Of a stretch of DNA of 64,000 bases, positions 1-9,131 are shown piece by piece (the stretch's first letter is position 1; each line of letters begins with the position of its first letter). The notes under the pieces are model-generated. The model searched no databases. It had not been told where the DNA came from and saw nothing but the letters and a program-made list of their open reading frames with translations. The DNA comes from Immersiella caudata (Eukaryota > Ascomycota > Sordariomycetes > Sordariales > Lasiosphaeriaceae), in assembly GCA_030512335.1 (NCBI GenBank), contig JAULSU010000003.1, forward strand, positions 3,782,001 to 3,846,000. The letters run 5' to 3'. A program made the position numbers and the translations under genes.

Positions 1-467
1 AACTGAGGCGCGCCATAGGCCGAGGGCGAGACAATGGACTGATAGAGCTGTGGAGAAATGGTCTGCTGCACCGGGCTGGACGCACCATTCTGCTGCTGCT
101 GCAGGTTCTGGTGCTGGGCTTGTTGGAAACCCGACACATTCTGGAAATGCGGGCTAGCAAACGCAGCAGGAGTTCCCGGCTGGAAAGGGCTTCCGAGGAG
201 CAGCTGAGAGGGCAGCAGCGGCGTGAACTGCATGTCGAACGCTGTGCCAGGCGTGGTCAGATCGGCGCCGTGAGCAGGGTTCTGCTGCATCTGCTGAGTG
301 TTGATGCTCGGAATGTTACCGCGACGAGGGTGTCTGTCGGCGAAGCCGGAAATGTTCGAAGTAAAGGCGCCGTGGGAGAAGCCCGTGTCGCTGTTCGACG
401 GCTTCGAGGCATGGCCAAAGCGGCCCGGAGCGCTGGGCCCCGGCTGCGGACCGTTCATGTCCTGCAT
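1..467 (-). CDS. Gln/Pro-rich N-terminal part of a probable RRM RNA-binding protein (partial, runs off left edge)
   Basis: An open frame of about 155 codons reads leftward from an ATG at 465-467 and is still open at base 1. The visible protein is low in complexity and rich in Gln, Pro, Ser and Asn: MQDMNGPQPGPSAPG at the start, then a segment reading FTPLLPSQLLLGSPFQPGTP, then a run of Gln. I recall that segment from the N-terminal region of fungal Nrd1/Mrn1-type RNA-binding proteins, but this rests on memory; no RRM lies inside the window. The frame stays open upstream of the chosen ATG, so an earlier start or an upstream coding exon is possible. The next in-frame Met is only three codons later. 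If the family guess is right, it binds mRNA in the cytoplasm. That function is inferred. Confidence 0.6.
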   Translation of the reverse strand, partial: MQDMNGPQPGPSAPGRFGHASKPSNSDTGFSHGAFTSNISGFADRHPRRGNIPSINTQQMQQNPAHGADLTTPGTAFDMQFTPLLPSQLLLGSPFQPGTPAAFASPHFQNVSGFQQAQHQNLQQQQNGASSPVQQTISPQLYQSIVSPSAYGAPQ

Positions 468-3461
468 CCCGAGAAGATGCGGAGGGACAAGAGAGTCCCG
501 CGAGACGTGAGATAGGACAGCCGTTTTGACGGTTTGGACGTGCCTTTGAAAGGCACGAACGAAAAATAAATAAAGGTTGTTGAAGTGCCGAAGTGTCGGG
601 AGGAGCACAGTCGAGGATTGAACGGTCCTCGAAAACCGGTCCCCTGTATTCAACCCAACTGCGCACCTCTAGCAATGTTGCTTAACGATGCCAGAGTTGA
701 TGATGGGCAACGCAGAGATCTTTCCTCTCCGGTACGCACGCCGAGGTATATGCGACAAAGTCCAAGAGCCCGGGATGCTGGTCAGGGCGAGGACGCAAAG
801 ACGGGGCTGCTTGCGAAGACAGAGGCGGGATCCAGAGAAAGGAATATTCGACAGTCAATGTAGGTCCTTCGTAAAAGGAGTCAATGGCCACGGCTGGTCC
901 GGTCGGGAGCAAAGTCGATTGGCTCGTGCAGAGGTCGAGATTGGCTGGCTGAGCACCCTGGTGTCCTTCGGACAAAGATGTTTTTTTTCCTGGTATTAAA
1001 AACAAGCTATTGAAATCGAGTATTTTTCTTTCTCTCAAGCGAGTGTCGAGAAGAGGCAAGATTGGCTTCCGCAACGAAACAGAACAGGTCGATCGGATCG
1101 CGGGGGATTCGAGTCGGCAGGCGAGCTGGTCCGGTGGGCAGTTGTCAAAAAAATTAGAAGACAATATCTTGGAACGAGTGTGGGAGGAGGACGAGCAAAG
1201 CAGGCCGGGGAGAAGAGGCACGGCAGCGAAGCCGACGGCAGCGGATTGCTTTGCAGGTTCTAGGAGCGGCGGCGAAACACAAGAAACGGAAGAAAGAATA
1301 GGATATATGGAGAGGACGACGACAACCAAACGTCGAATGAGCGAGGGAGTGGCCAGAAGAAGAGTAAGGAAAAAGAAGGCGAAGGGATCAGGGAGAGCGA
1401 GCGAAGGTCCAGGGTGGAAGCCAATCCCATTTAGAGCCTAGTGAAATTGCAGCTGGGCAAGGGGGCGTACCATTTTCAGGAGGAGACACGCGCCGGTTCG
1501 CGGTACGAAGGACCTATCTCACGCTAAGTCACTTTTTTTTGTCCCCACACGTGCGGACGCCGCAGCAATAGCCGTGCCAGGCCCTGCAGGTGACTCCGTC
1601 GTGTTAACGGAACCCGTCTCCGTCGCATGGAGATTCTCCCCCGCCAAAACGAGAACAACCCGGGCCTGTCAACCACCAACATCGCTCGTTATTATTAAGT
1701 AGGGATGCAATACATTATACATTTATCCCCACGAGGGAGAATCGCCGGCCCAATCTCGCTGGCTTTTACCTCTGGATGGGGAAGACCAACGGCCTATTCT
1801 CGCGACCGATGCACGTCGATTGCGACATCAGTGGGCACCAACAGAGACCTGCTGGTGGACTGACGAAGCCGCATCGAAAACCCCTTGCTCATGGGGGCAG
1901 TTCTGCCACACACCGAGGTAAGCTTCTTTGTTGGTGGTCTGTCGGACCCTGACAACGGGGACATCTCAACTGCAGGCTGCCCCTGCGTGCATCCAGACTC
2001 GGGGCGGCACCTAGTGCACGGAGAAAATGGATGTCACCGTGGTCGCACAAAAAAAGCTACGCTCCCCTATTGCGACCTTCCCATCGCAATTTTCCCCTTT
2101 GGTCTAGGACCCTCTCTTTGAGCAAGTTCGACTCCTCTGCGGGCGGCGAACTGACTCTCTGCCGAAACTCGGCCGCCGACCTTTCAAACCTCGATGCAGG
2201 GCCGTTTGGCCTGCGCAGAGGCTCCATCCGATCTGCATATCAACTCATATGGATATCCCTTTTGCTTTCCTGAGAGGGGGGCGAAAAGGAGGGGTCCGAT
2301 CTGGCCATCTCCCGCATCCTTCGAAATACCCGGCTCGTTGCCGGCAGAAACCGCAGCAGCTTTTCGACACGCGATGATCTGCTTGAAGCTGCCCGGCATG
2401 GGCAACCGAATCATGAAAACAGGCTTACCGAATGGTCATATGGGCATCTCGACGCGAGCCATGTGCGGCGGCCGAGGTGACAGAATAGGATCGACGAAAG
2501 CGTTCAAGGGCCAGCCTAGCGCTTCTCCTGCTGCAGGGCGATCTCCACAGCCCGTCTCATCTGTGATCGGGGTCCAGTGACTGCGCCGACTGCGAGTAAA
2601 AATAGGGCCAGTTCTCCAGCGAGCCCAGACGTCTGGGATGGATGAAACGTCCGTCTGCAGGGGAGCTCCATCAGAGGCTAGCCAGACGCACGACACCTAA
2701 CGTTTCTCCCACCTGGAGCATCTTTATTGACTTGGACAACTGAGGGAGCATTTAGACCCCTTTGACCAAACGAGTTGCATCTTTGGCTGGTGGCGCCAAT
2801 ACCACAAACCCGCAAATGATGACCGCATCGCTGCGACATGACAAGCCGGACATCTACGGGAGATTGGGAAACTGGCTGAAATTGAGAACCCGCAGCAACA
2901 CAGTCAGCCCATCGTGAAGCTCACGTTCTGGAACCTTTTCTTCAACAAGCTTCAACCAAGCGCCGAGTCTGATGCACCCGCCCGCGACTGATTGGGTAAT
3001 GGGACGCAAGGCATCGAACTTGGATAAGTTCAACTTACGACGCAGATTCGTGGCACATCTAACCAAACAAAACAGGAACGTGCTGAACGGGATTCTGCAT
3101 CCAGCAGCGCTTCAGTCCATATCGATACCAGTTGAGGAAGCTTTTGCATCCCTGCGGGCCCAGATCGTCGTGGCCCAGGTCGTAGCCCAGATCGGTCATT
3201 TTGCGGGTTCAGGGTTATGTGTATGTACGAGGCCCAAAAGTAAGTACGCCTCGAACCCTCTTGCCTATCAAGCAACCTTTAACTTCCAGGGTCTGTCCAC
3301 AGCACATTTTCTTCTTTCTCAACCCCTTTCACTCTTTTCGCTGCAGAACGACTTCAAAATGTCAAGCCAGCCTTGTGCTATGGGCTCGTTACCATATCGG
3401 CTACCTCTGCCGACCTCTTTTCTAGGCCGAAATCCTCATCCTAAAACACCCACATCCCCTC
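468..3461. other. Gene-poor 3.0-kb stretch upstream of the left-edge gene
   Basis: I find no gene I can support here. The part nearest 468 is presumably promoter and leader of the leftward gene. Open frames on both strands (for example 1010-1441 plus, 2972-3493 plus, 2854-3066 minus) overlap each other, have unremarkable composition and match no family I recognise. Chance long frames are common in GC-rich fungal DNA. Confidence 0.5.
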
Positions 3462-3999
3462 CTAACCAGCTTCCGCACGTTCCCGCAACTTGACAAACTC
3501 GATGATTCCGAAACAAACATGACGCATTCCCTTGCGCTGTTCTTCATCTTTTGCATGCCCTATTGGGTTGGAGAAGTCTATGAATCTATGCCACTCGCAG
3601 ATCCAGTCGAGAACTGATGCCGTTCTTCCTTTGGCCATCAGAACAAGTACTCATCTGGCGAGTCACAAATGACCAAATGTGTCTTCTTGTGCTTGATGCA
3701 TAGCTCAAGAAGCCAGGTAGGGAAAACAGTCTTCTTGAGCTTGAAGCAAGGCTGAAGCTGCTCAATGAAAGGTTCCAAAACTTCGGGAAGACGTCCGGAC
3801 CATTGCATAACAGGTGGCCATTGAGAGAACTCCTGAGCAGATGCGAGACCGTCCTGTTGTCAATGCCAGAAACTCCACAGTGACCTCTCGAGCGGTAGTT
3901 CAGAATGAGCTTCTCAGCGGATGCCGAAGTGCTGGCAACCGTCCCGCTGTCTTGAAGACAGCAAGCAACTGCATCAATCGAATGAATATTACAGTGAGC
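3462..3999 (-). pseudogene. Frame-broken remnant of an unrecognised protein-coding gene
   Basis: On the minus strand, consecutive stretches look coding but lie in different frames. The 3' piece (3650 to 3462) reads 62 codons and ends at TAG; it contains SVLDWICEWHRFIDFSNP and EFVKLRERAEAG. The piece before it (about 3859 to 3651) is in another frame and contains QWPPVMQWSGRLPEVLEPF and TWLLELCIKHKKTHLVICD. It joins the 3' piece at DSPDE with a one-base offset and no credible splice sites. Further upstream, EVTVEFLALTTGRSR (third frame, 3899 downward) and SAEKLILNYRSR continue the pattern. The amino-acid content (W, C, H, K and aromatic residues in plausible order) is unlike chance frames nearby. 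I do not recognise the family. A very unusual intron layout or a sequencing indel is the alternative. The 5' limit is uncertain. Confidence 0.45.
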
Positions 4000-4773
4000 G
4001 TTGTCATGTTTCCGTCTACGATTTCAAGGTGGAAAACATGGAAAATACACATGTCGGTCCAGCTGCCTATTGCCCCGAACCCCGAGGTTCGCTGGCCTGA
4101 ATGGACAAGAAAAAAATCCGACGGTCGCATGTACCTAACTCCAAGGTGTACACTTTGTCCAGTCATAACTCATCTTTGAGGCGGCAGCGGTTAGACACCT
4201 CAAACCCGCACGTCAACAACGAAAAGGGGTTCGCCCCGACAGGACACGCCCCTCGATTCTGTACCCCGCCCAAACCTTCAACCAAACCCACTTCCGCAAT
4301 TTCCAATCCGCCGTCGCTCGTTTTTGCACATCGTGCTGCAGGAACCCGCGCCGGCTTAGCCCGCCGCAAAGGAGGGACCGAACGGCGGACTATATAATCT
4401 GTTGTAGCCCATCTCTACTATTTCGAACTCACGATTTGACGCCGTCGAATCTTCTGCGCACAATTCCATCTGCCGACTGCCGTTGCCATATTTACTTTCA
4501 CCTTTCTGTGCCTTTTTTGATAGGACAGGAGCCCCATGTTTCGGAAACTACTGTGTATCTTTTCGCCGGTATTTCAACTCACAAGGACACTAACCGTACG
4601 TCGCCTCGGACCACATACTCCCGTCAAATAGAATTCCAATGCCCATAACCGTTACCGCATCATAATTTCGCGACATCGAAAGTCTAAATAATATTGTTCC
4701 TCGAGCCGCCCAAGTCCCAGAACTCCTTGTCTCCCTCTCATCTATCCGTCTTCCTTGCCAAAGGACAACCGCT
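4000..4773. other. Intergenic stretch, no gene seen
   Basis: No supported gene. It may hold the degraded 5' part of the remnant to its left and the 3' UTR of the tRNA-synthetase gene to its right. A TATATAA at about 4392 on the plus strand has no recognisable gene downstream in that direction. Confidence 0.4.
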
Positions 4774-6570
4774 CTAAGGCTTGCAACGGCCCATGAAACG
4801 CGGGTACAAGCATGTCTCGCGCACCGTGTGGCGGTTAGCCATCCAGGCAAGGAACCGCTCCAAACCCAGTCCGTATCCGCCGTGCGGGCTGCTGCCGTAC
4901 TTGCGCACATCGGTGTACCAGTAGTAAGGCTCGTGGCCAATTCCTAGCAGGGTTGTCAGTTGAGGTGCCAAAATCGTGTGGAATCTAAACATACCGTTCT
5001 TTTTGTATGCCTCAATGAGCTCATCATAGTCGTCCATTCTCATGGACCCACCAACAATCTCTCCGACTCCCGGCATCAAAACGTCGACGCTCTCGGTTAC
5101 ACGTAGGTCGTTGGGGTCCTTCTTCATGTAGAAGGCCTTGATCTCCACTGGGAAGTGTGTGAGGAAGATAGGGCGGTTGATAATGTCCGTCATCCTGCGT
5201 TCCGCTGCCTCAGCGATATCGTCACCGAAAACGTGGAGGTTGCCCTCCTCATTGAGAATAGGCGGGTCCTGCTTGTTCAGCCACTCGATCGCATCCGCGT
5301 ACTTCATGCGCATGAATGGCCTGGACGGCTTCTGGAAGTCGGGGTTCAGGAGCTTGACATATGCGGCCGAGACAGGGTTGTTGAGGATCTTGTCAACCAC
5401 CAAAGATATGATCTCCTCCAAGTGCTCCAAAAGGTCGTCGAACTCGATGAAATCCAGCTCAGCCTCGACGTGGGAGTACTCAGACAAGTGTCGTCGTGTC
5501 AAACTTCGCTCAGCGCGGAATGACTTCTCCAAACACCAAACGTTGCCAAGAGACTGGATGACCGTCTCAAGATACAACTGGCTGGACTGGGTCAAGTATG
5601 CCTCCTCTCCGTAGTAGTCATACTTGAACAGCGTAGATCCACCCTCGACCTGTGTCTGCACCATAGCCGGGGGCGACACCTTCCTAAACTCCATCTCGCG
5701 ATAGGTGTCAATGAAAGCCATCTCAACAGCCTCACGCAGCTTCATGACCGCCGAAGCATTCTCGCCTCTGAGAACAAGATGACGGTTGTCCAGCATCTGA
5801 GCATCCCAAGGATCCTGCTGTCTCGAAACCTTGTTGGAAATTGCATCCAAATCGCTCGGCGCGCTGCCCAGAACCTTGAAATAGTCGACATGGAGTTCCC
5901 GGTTGTCAGGTGCTTTTTGTGCAGGCGGCACCTTCCTGAGCTCTCCGTAGAGGACGAGAGCAGTTTCCTGCGCAAACATCAGAGCATCGTAGCACTTTGT
6001 CAGGTCACCGGCCTGGAGTACGCACTGCAACACACCATAGCCGTCCTTGAGGTCGAGGAAAGTTGCGCTCTTCTGGGCGCGGAAGTTGAGAATGCGGCCG
6101 TAGACCTTAACACGAGTGCCCTTGATCTCGCCGTCGCCGAGGGTGACATCCTTGTTGTTGAGCTTGATCCTGACCGCGGCGGGCAGAGACTCGTCCTCCA
6201 TGAGAACAATCTTCTTGGCCTCCTCGAGGTTCTTGAGGCGCCTTTGGCGCTCCTCCTCTTCCTTGTTGGCGGCCGCCTGCTCCTTGGCGAGCTTCTTCTT
6301 GTAGACGTCGACGCGGCCGACGGCCTTCTTCAGTGCGCTCTTGGCCGGCTCCTCCCAGGCAGGGGCGTCCGTGGAGCCCTCCTTGGGAGCGATCTTGGTG
6401 AGGTATGTTGGGGCGGGCTTATCGAGGTGCTGGAGGAGAGCGTGGTAGAGGGACTGGTACGGCTTGGACTCGGAGCCGTCTGCCGTCTCGTCGTCCTTAC
6501 CGATGGTGGGGTCAATGTAGCATTTTGCGTCGCTCTTGGTGCGATCGGCAAGCTCCTGGACCGCGGCCAT
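4774..6570 (-). CDS. DED81: Cytosolic asparaginyl-tRNA synthetase (class II), one intron
   Basis: Charges tRNA-Asn with asparagine in the cytosol. Exons (minus) are 6570-4995 and 4943-4774, giving 581 residues. The start at 6568-6570 has a strong context (CACCATGGC); the frame runs 11 codons further upstream only through non-ATG codons. The order is: an N-terminal extension with a Lys/Glu-rich coiled coil (roughly 90-135), an OB-fold anticodon-binding domain (about 140-245), then the class II catalytic core with motif 2 (FRAERSLTRRHLSEY) and motif 3 (GGYGLGLERFLAW), ending FMGRCKP as in other eukaryotic AsnRS. The 51-nt intron 4944-4994 (GTATGT...CTAG, branch ACTGAC) is inferred because removing it restores the conserved YKKNGIGHEPYYWYTD block. 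The intron is a multiple of three and contains no stop. A separate mitochondrial enzyme is expected elsewhere. Confidence 0.95.
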   Translation of the reverse strand: MAAVQELADRTKSDAKCYIDPTIGKDDETADGSESKPYQSLYHALLQHLDKPAPTYLTKIAPKEGSTDAPAWEEPAKSALKKAVGRVDVYKKKLAKEQAAANKEEEERQRRLKNLEEAKKIVLMEDESLPAAVRIKLNNKDVTLGDGEIKGTRVKVYGRILNFRAQKSATFLDLKDGYGVLQCVLQAGDLTKCYDALMFAQETALVLYGELRKVPPAQKAPDNRELHVDYFKVLGSAPSDLDAISNKVSRQQDPWDAQMLDNRHLVLRGENASAVMKLREAVEMAFIDTYREMEFRKVSPPAMVQTQVEGGSTLFKYDYYGEEAYLTQSSQLYLETVIQSLGNVWCLEKSFRAERSLTRRHLSEYSHVEAELDFIEFDDLLEHLEEIISLVVDKILNNPVSAAYVKLLNPDFQKPSRPFMRMKYADAIEWLNKQDPPILNEEGNLHVFGDDIAEAAERRMTDIINRPIFLTHFPVEIKAFYMKKDPNDLRVTESVDVLMPGVGEIVGGSMRMDDYDELIEAYKKNGMFRFHTILAPQLTTLLGIGHEPYYWYTDVRKYGSSPHGGYGLGLERFLAWMANRHTVRETCLYPRFMGRCKP

Positions 6571-8134
6571 GGTGAATTGTCTGGTCTGCGCAGTCAATGG
6601 CAAGATTTTTGGCGTCTTGTTTTCAAGCCGCGAAAGTGGTGGGTTGGGTGTCGCTGGGCAGACGATTGATGGTGGGGTTTCCAGAAGAGATAAAAGTTGG
6701 CGGGGTAAGGAGCGACTTCGGGTGACTCACCGATGCGACCAACCTCAAACCCAGGGGAACACGGACACCTTGCAGCGATGACTCCGGGCCATGGAACTCC
6801 GATCTTGGGTGTCCCAGTCATCAATGGTACATGGAGTGAGCTTTTGTAGCATATTCCTCTTCAACGTCCCGTTGAGTTTCTTCCAGCCCTAACCCTGAGC
6901 GGTCGAATGTCCTCTGCCCCCTTTCTGTGTCAACAAAACGGTTCAGGGCCATCGAATAACTCCATCATCAGAAAGTATCAAGGACCTCTCGTTTGGGCCG
7001 AGTCAAAACAAGACGACGTTCGTCGTACCTGAGTTGCCTCCCTTATCTCAGATCGCGGAACGGGAAGGGTCCGTGGTGAGATGTCGAACCGGTGTATCAT
7101 GTTGAGACATCAATGGGCAAAAGAAATGTTGGTGGTGACCATGGTTCATAGGGATGGAATACCTTCTTTACGTTCTAGTGCGGGCGTTTTCCTGCCAAGT
7201 GACCGCATTGGTGGCCCTCCACTTGTAGAAATCACGACAACGCCCCTAACCAACACAAACATCTGCTAATCTCACCCAACAGCACCAAGCGAGAAAGTAT
7301 TCATCCGATGAGCTGATCAATCAGGGACCTGAATATCGTTTCTGGGTTGCTGTGAAGCGAGACGTATTTGCTGCCCATCCCTAAGGCAGCAACCTCGCTA
7401 GGGGAGAGTAAACAAACCTGCTTCACCTCCGAGGACGCTAAGGCCGAGAACGCCCAGGTGCAGGCTGCCCGAATAACACAGCAGAGGAAGAAAAGAATCA
7501 ATTGCACTCCCCATCGCCAAACTATGTCCTATCAAAAAGGGCAGAAAGAAAAGCACGGATTCCTTCCCAGGCGCACTAGACCATCCATAGCAGGTTCCGC
7601 TGCCGCCACCTGCCACGCACGGCAGCGTTCGCTGTTCACCAGAGGCTGAGGAAGAGGGTGCGGGGGTGAGGGACATCGGCTTGGGCGCCAGAGGTGTGGA
7701 CAGAGAAGTCAAGACAGACACAACAGCTGTGTCAATCCAAACCCCTGTCGAGATGACTTTCCCAGACACGACAACCTCTTCGTCATTGTCTGTCCCTGAA
7801 GCTCACACTCCGGAATCTCGCTTGGCCGGCTCGTGGTATTTATCAACGGCTGCGCCTTCTCACTCTCTCAGCAGACTCCTTAAGAGTAACAAAGGACCTC
7901 GGGTGCAAAGACGGCCGAAGAGAGAATCAGAACCGATAAGGTAAATGTCCGCTCAAATCCACTGTCGCTATCCATGACCGCTGTTCCTGATCTCGGTGTT
8001 GCCCCCCCAAAAGCTCTCCTTCGAGCTTCCACCCTCCGGCAGTGGTGCGTCCTATCAAAGTGGTCGTAACTGCGCCATGGAACGGACTCCGCAGAAGAGA
8101 GAAAAAACAGAACCAAGCCAAAAACGCCTCCCAA
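6571..8134. other. 1.56-kb intergenic region between AsnRS and cdc42
   Basis: No supported gene. It contains the AsnRS promoter and leader (left) and the cdc42 3' UTR (right). A telomere-like CCCTAACCCT lies at 6887-6896, about 320 bp upstream of the AsnRS start. The remaining open frames are short, overlapping and unconvincing. Confidence 0.5.
6887..6896. promoter_or_regulatory. Telobox-like CCCTAACCCT upstream of AsnRS
   Basis: A decamer matching the fungal telomere repeat lies about 320 bp upstream of the AsnRS start. Telobox motifs occur in promoters of translation-related genes in several fungi and plants. A role here is inferred from sequence and position only. Confidence 0.3.
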
Positions 8135-9131
8135 TCAAAGAATCCTGCAATGGGACTTCTTCTTCTTTTGTGCCGGCGGTTCTAGTGCCGCAACGATAGC
8201 CTATCCGGGGTTAGCTTCTTCTGTCGCCGAGGTACATGCGATCGCAATATCCTACCTCATCAAACACATCCTTCAACTTGTACTGCGTCAAAGCACTGCA
8301 CTCGACGTACTTGACCGCACCAAGCTCCTTCGCCATCCTCTCTCCATCCTCTTTCCGTACCGGCGACATCTTCTGCTTTGAGAGCTTCTCCCTCACCTGG
8401 GGATCATCCCGCAAGTCGACCTGGGTGCCGACAATGAGGCACGGAACACCAGGACAATGGTGGTGGACTTCGGGGAACCATTTCTCCCTCACGTTCTCGA
8501 ACGACGCCGGTGATGTGACACTAAAGCAAACCAGGAACACGTCCGTCTGCGGGTATGAGAGGGGCCGGAGGCGGTCGTAATCTTCTTGTCCCGCAGTATC
8601 GAACAGACCTAGAGTATACGGCTCGTCCCCGATCCTGTGATAAGAGGCTTAGCAAACCTTCCTCCCAATATTCGTCGCCCAAATTCGGCTATCGCCCAAG
8701 TAGGGTTTGGCGGGGCCGAGTCGGGACGAGCCGAGCGGCGAGGGTAAGGGAACGTACATGACGGTGACGGCGTAATTATCGAAGACTGTAGGAACGTATT
8801 CAGACGGGAATTTGTTGGTTGTATAGCTGATGAGGAGGCATGTCTTCCCGACAGCACCGTCGCCAACGACGACGCATCTGCACAGATATCGGTCAGCACC
8901 CGTCTTGACTTTTTGGAATGCACCTCAAGACGTCATCGACGCGATGACGGAACGCGTCCTGGCAGCGTCTCTCGCGATGCTGGTAGTGCAATCACCGCAG
9001 GGCTGTTGAGATGCCGAGCAATGAGAGGTAATTGAACGAGTGCAACGTCGTCCGCCGGGTGCAGCGAGGTCCGATAGGGGAAGGGATGAGGGGAGAGGCG
9101 GGCGGACGAACTTGATAGTTCCGAGCACCAT
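8135..9131 (-). CDS. CDC42: Rho-family GTPase Cdc42, four exons
   Basis: Master GTPase of cell polarity, working with PAK kinases, formins and septins at the plasma membrane. Exons (minus): 9131-9112, 8877-8758, 8634-8256, 8200-8135; 585 nt, 194 residues. Visible elements are P-loop GDGAVGKT, effector loop YVPTVFDNYAV, switch II DTAGQEDYDR, guanine-specificity TQVD, and SALTQYKLKD. FENVREKWFPEVHHHCPG separates it from Rac. The last exon supplies a Lys-rich stretch and a CaaX box CRIL, predicting prenylation (Leu favours geranylgeranyl). Introns are 234, 123 and 55 nt; the first uses a less usual donor (GTTCGT) after only 20 coding bases, and the last has a GCTAAC branch site. All phases agree with the conserved protein. 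Confidence 0.96.

Noticed and set aside
4392..4398. TATATAA followed by short plus-strand frames
   Set aside because: Looks like a TATA box, but there is no recognisable gene downstream on that strand before the AsnRS 3' end.
5779..6669. Long plus-strand frame antisense to AsnRS
   Set aside because: Mirror of the strongly biased coding sequence on the other strand; no independent evidence.
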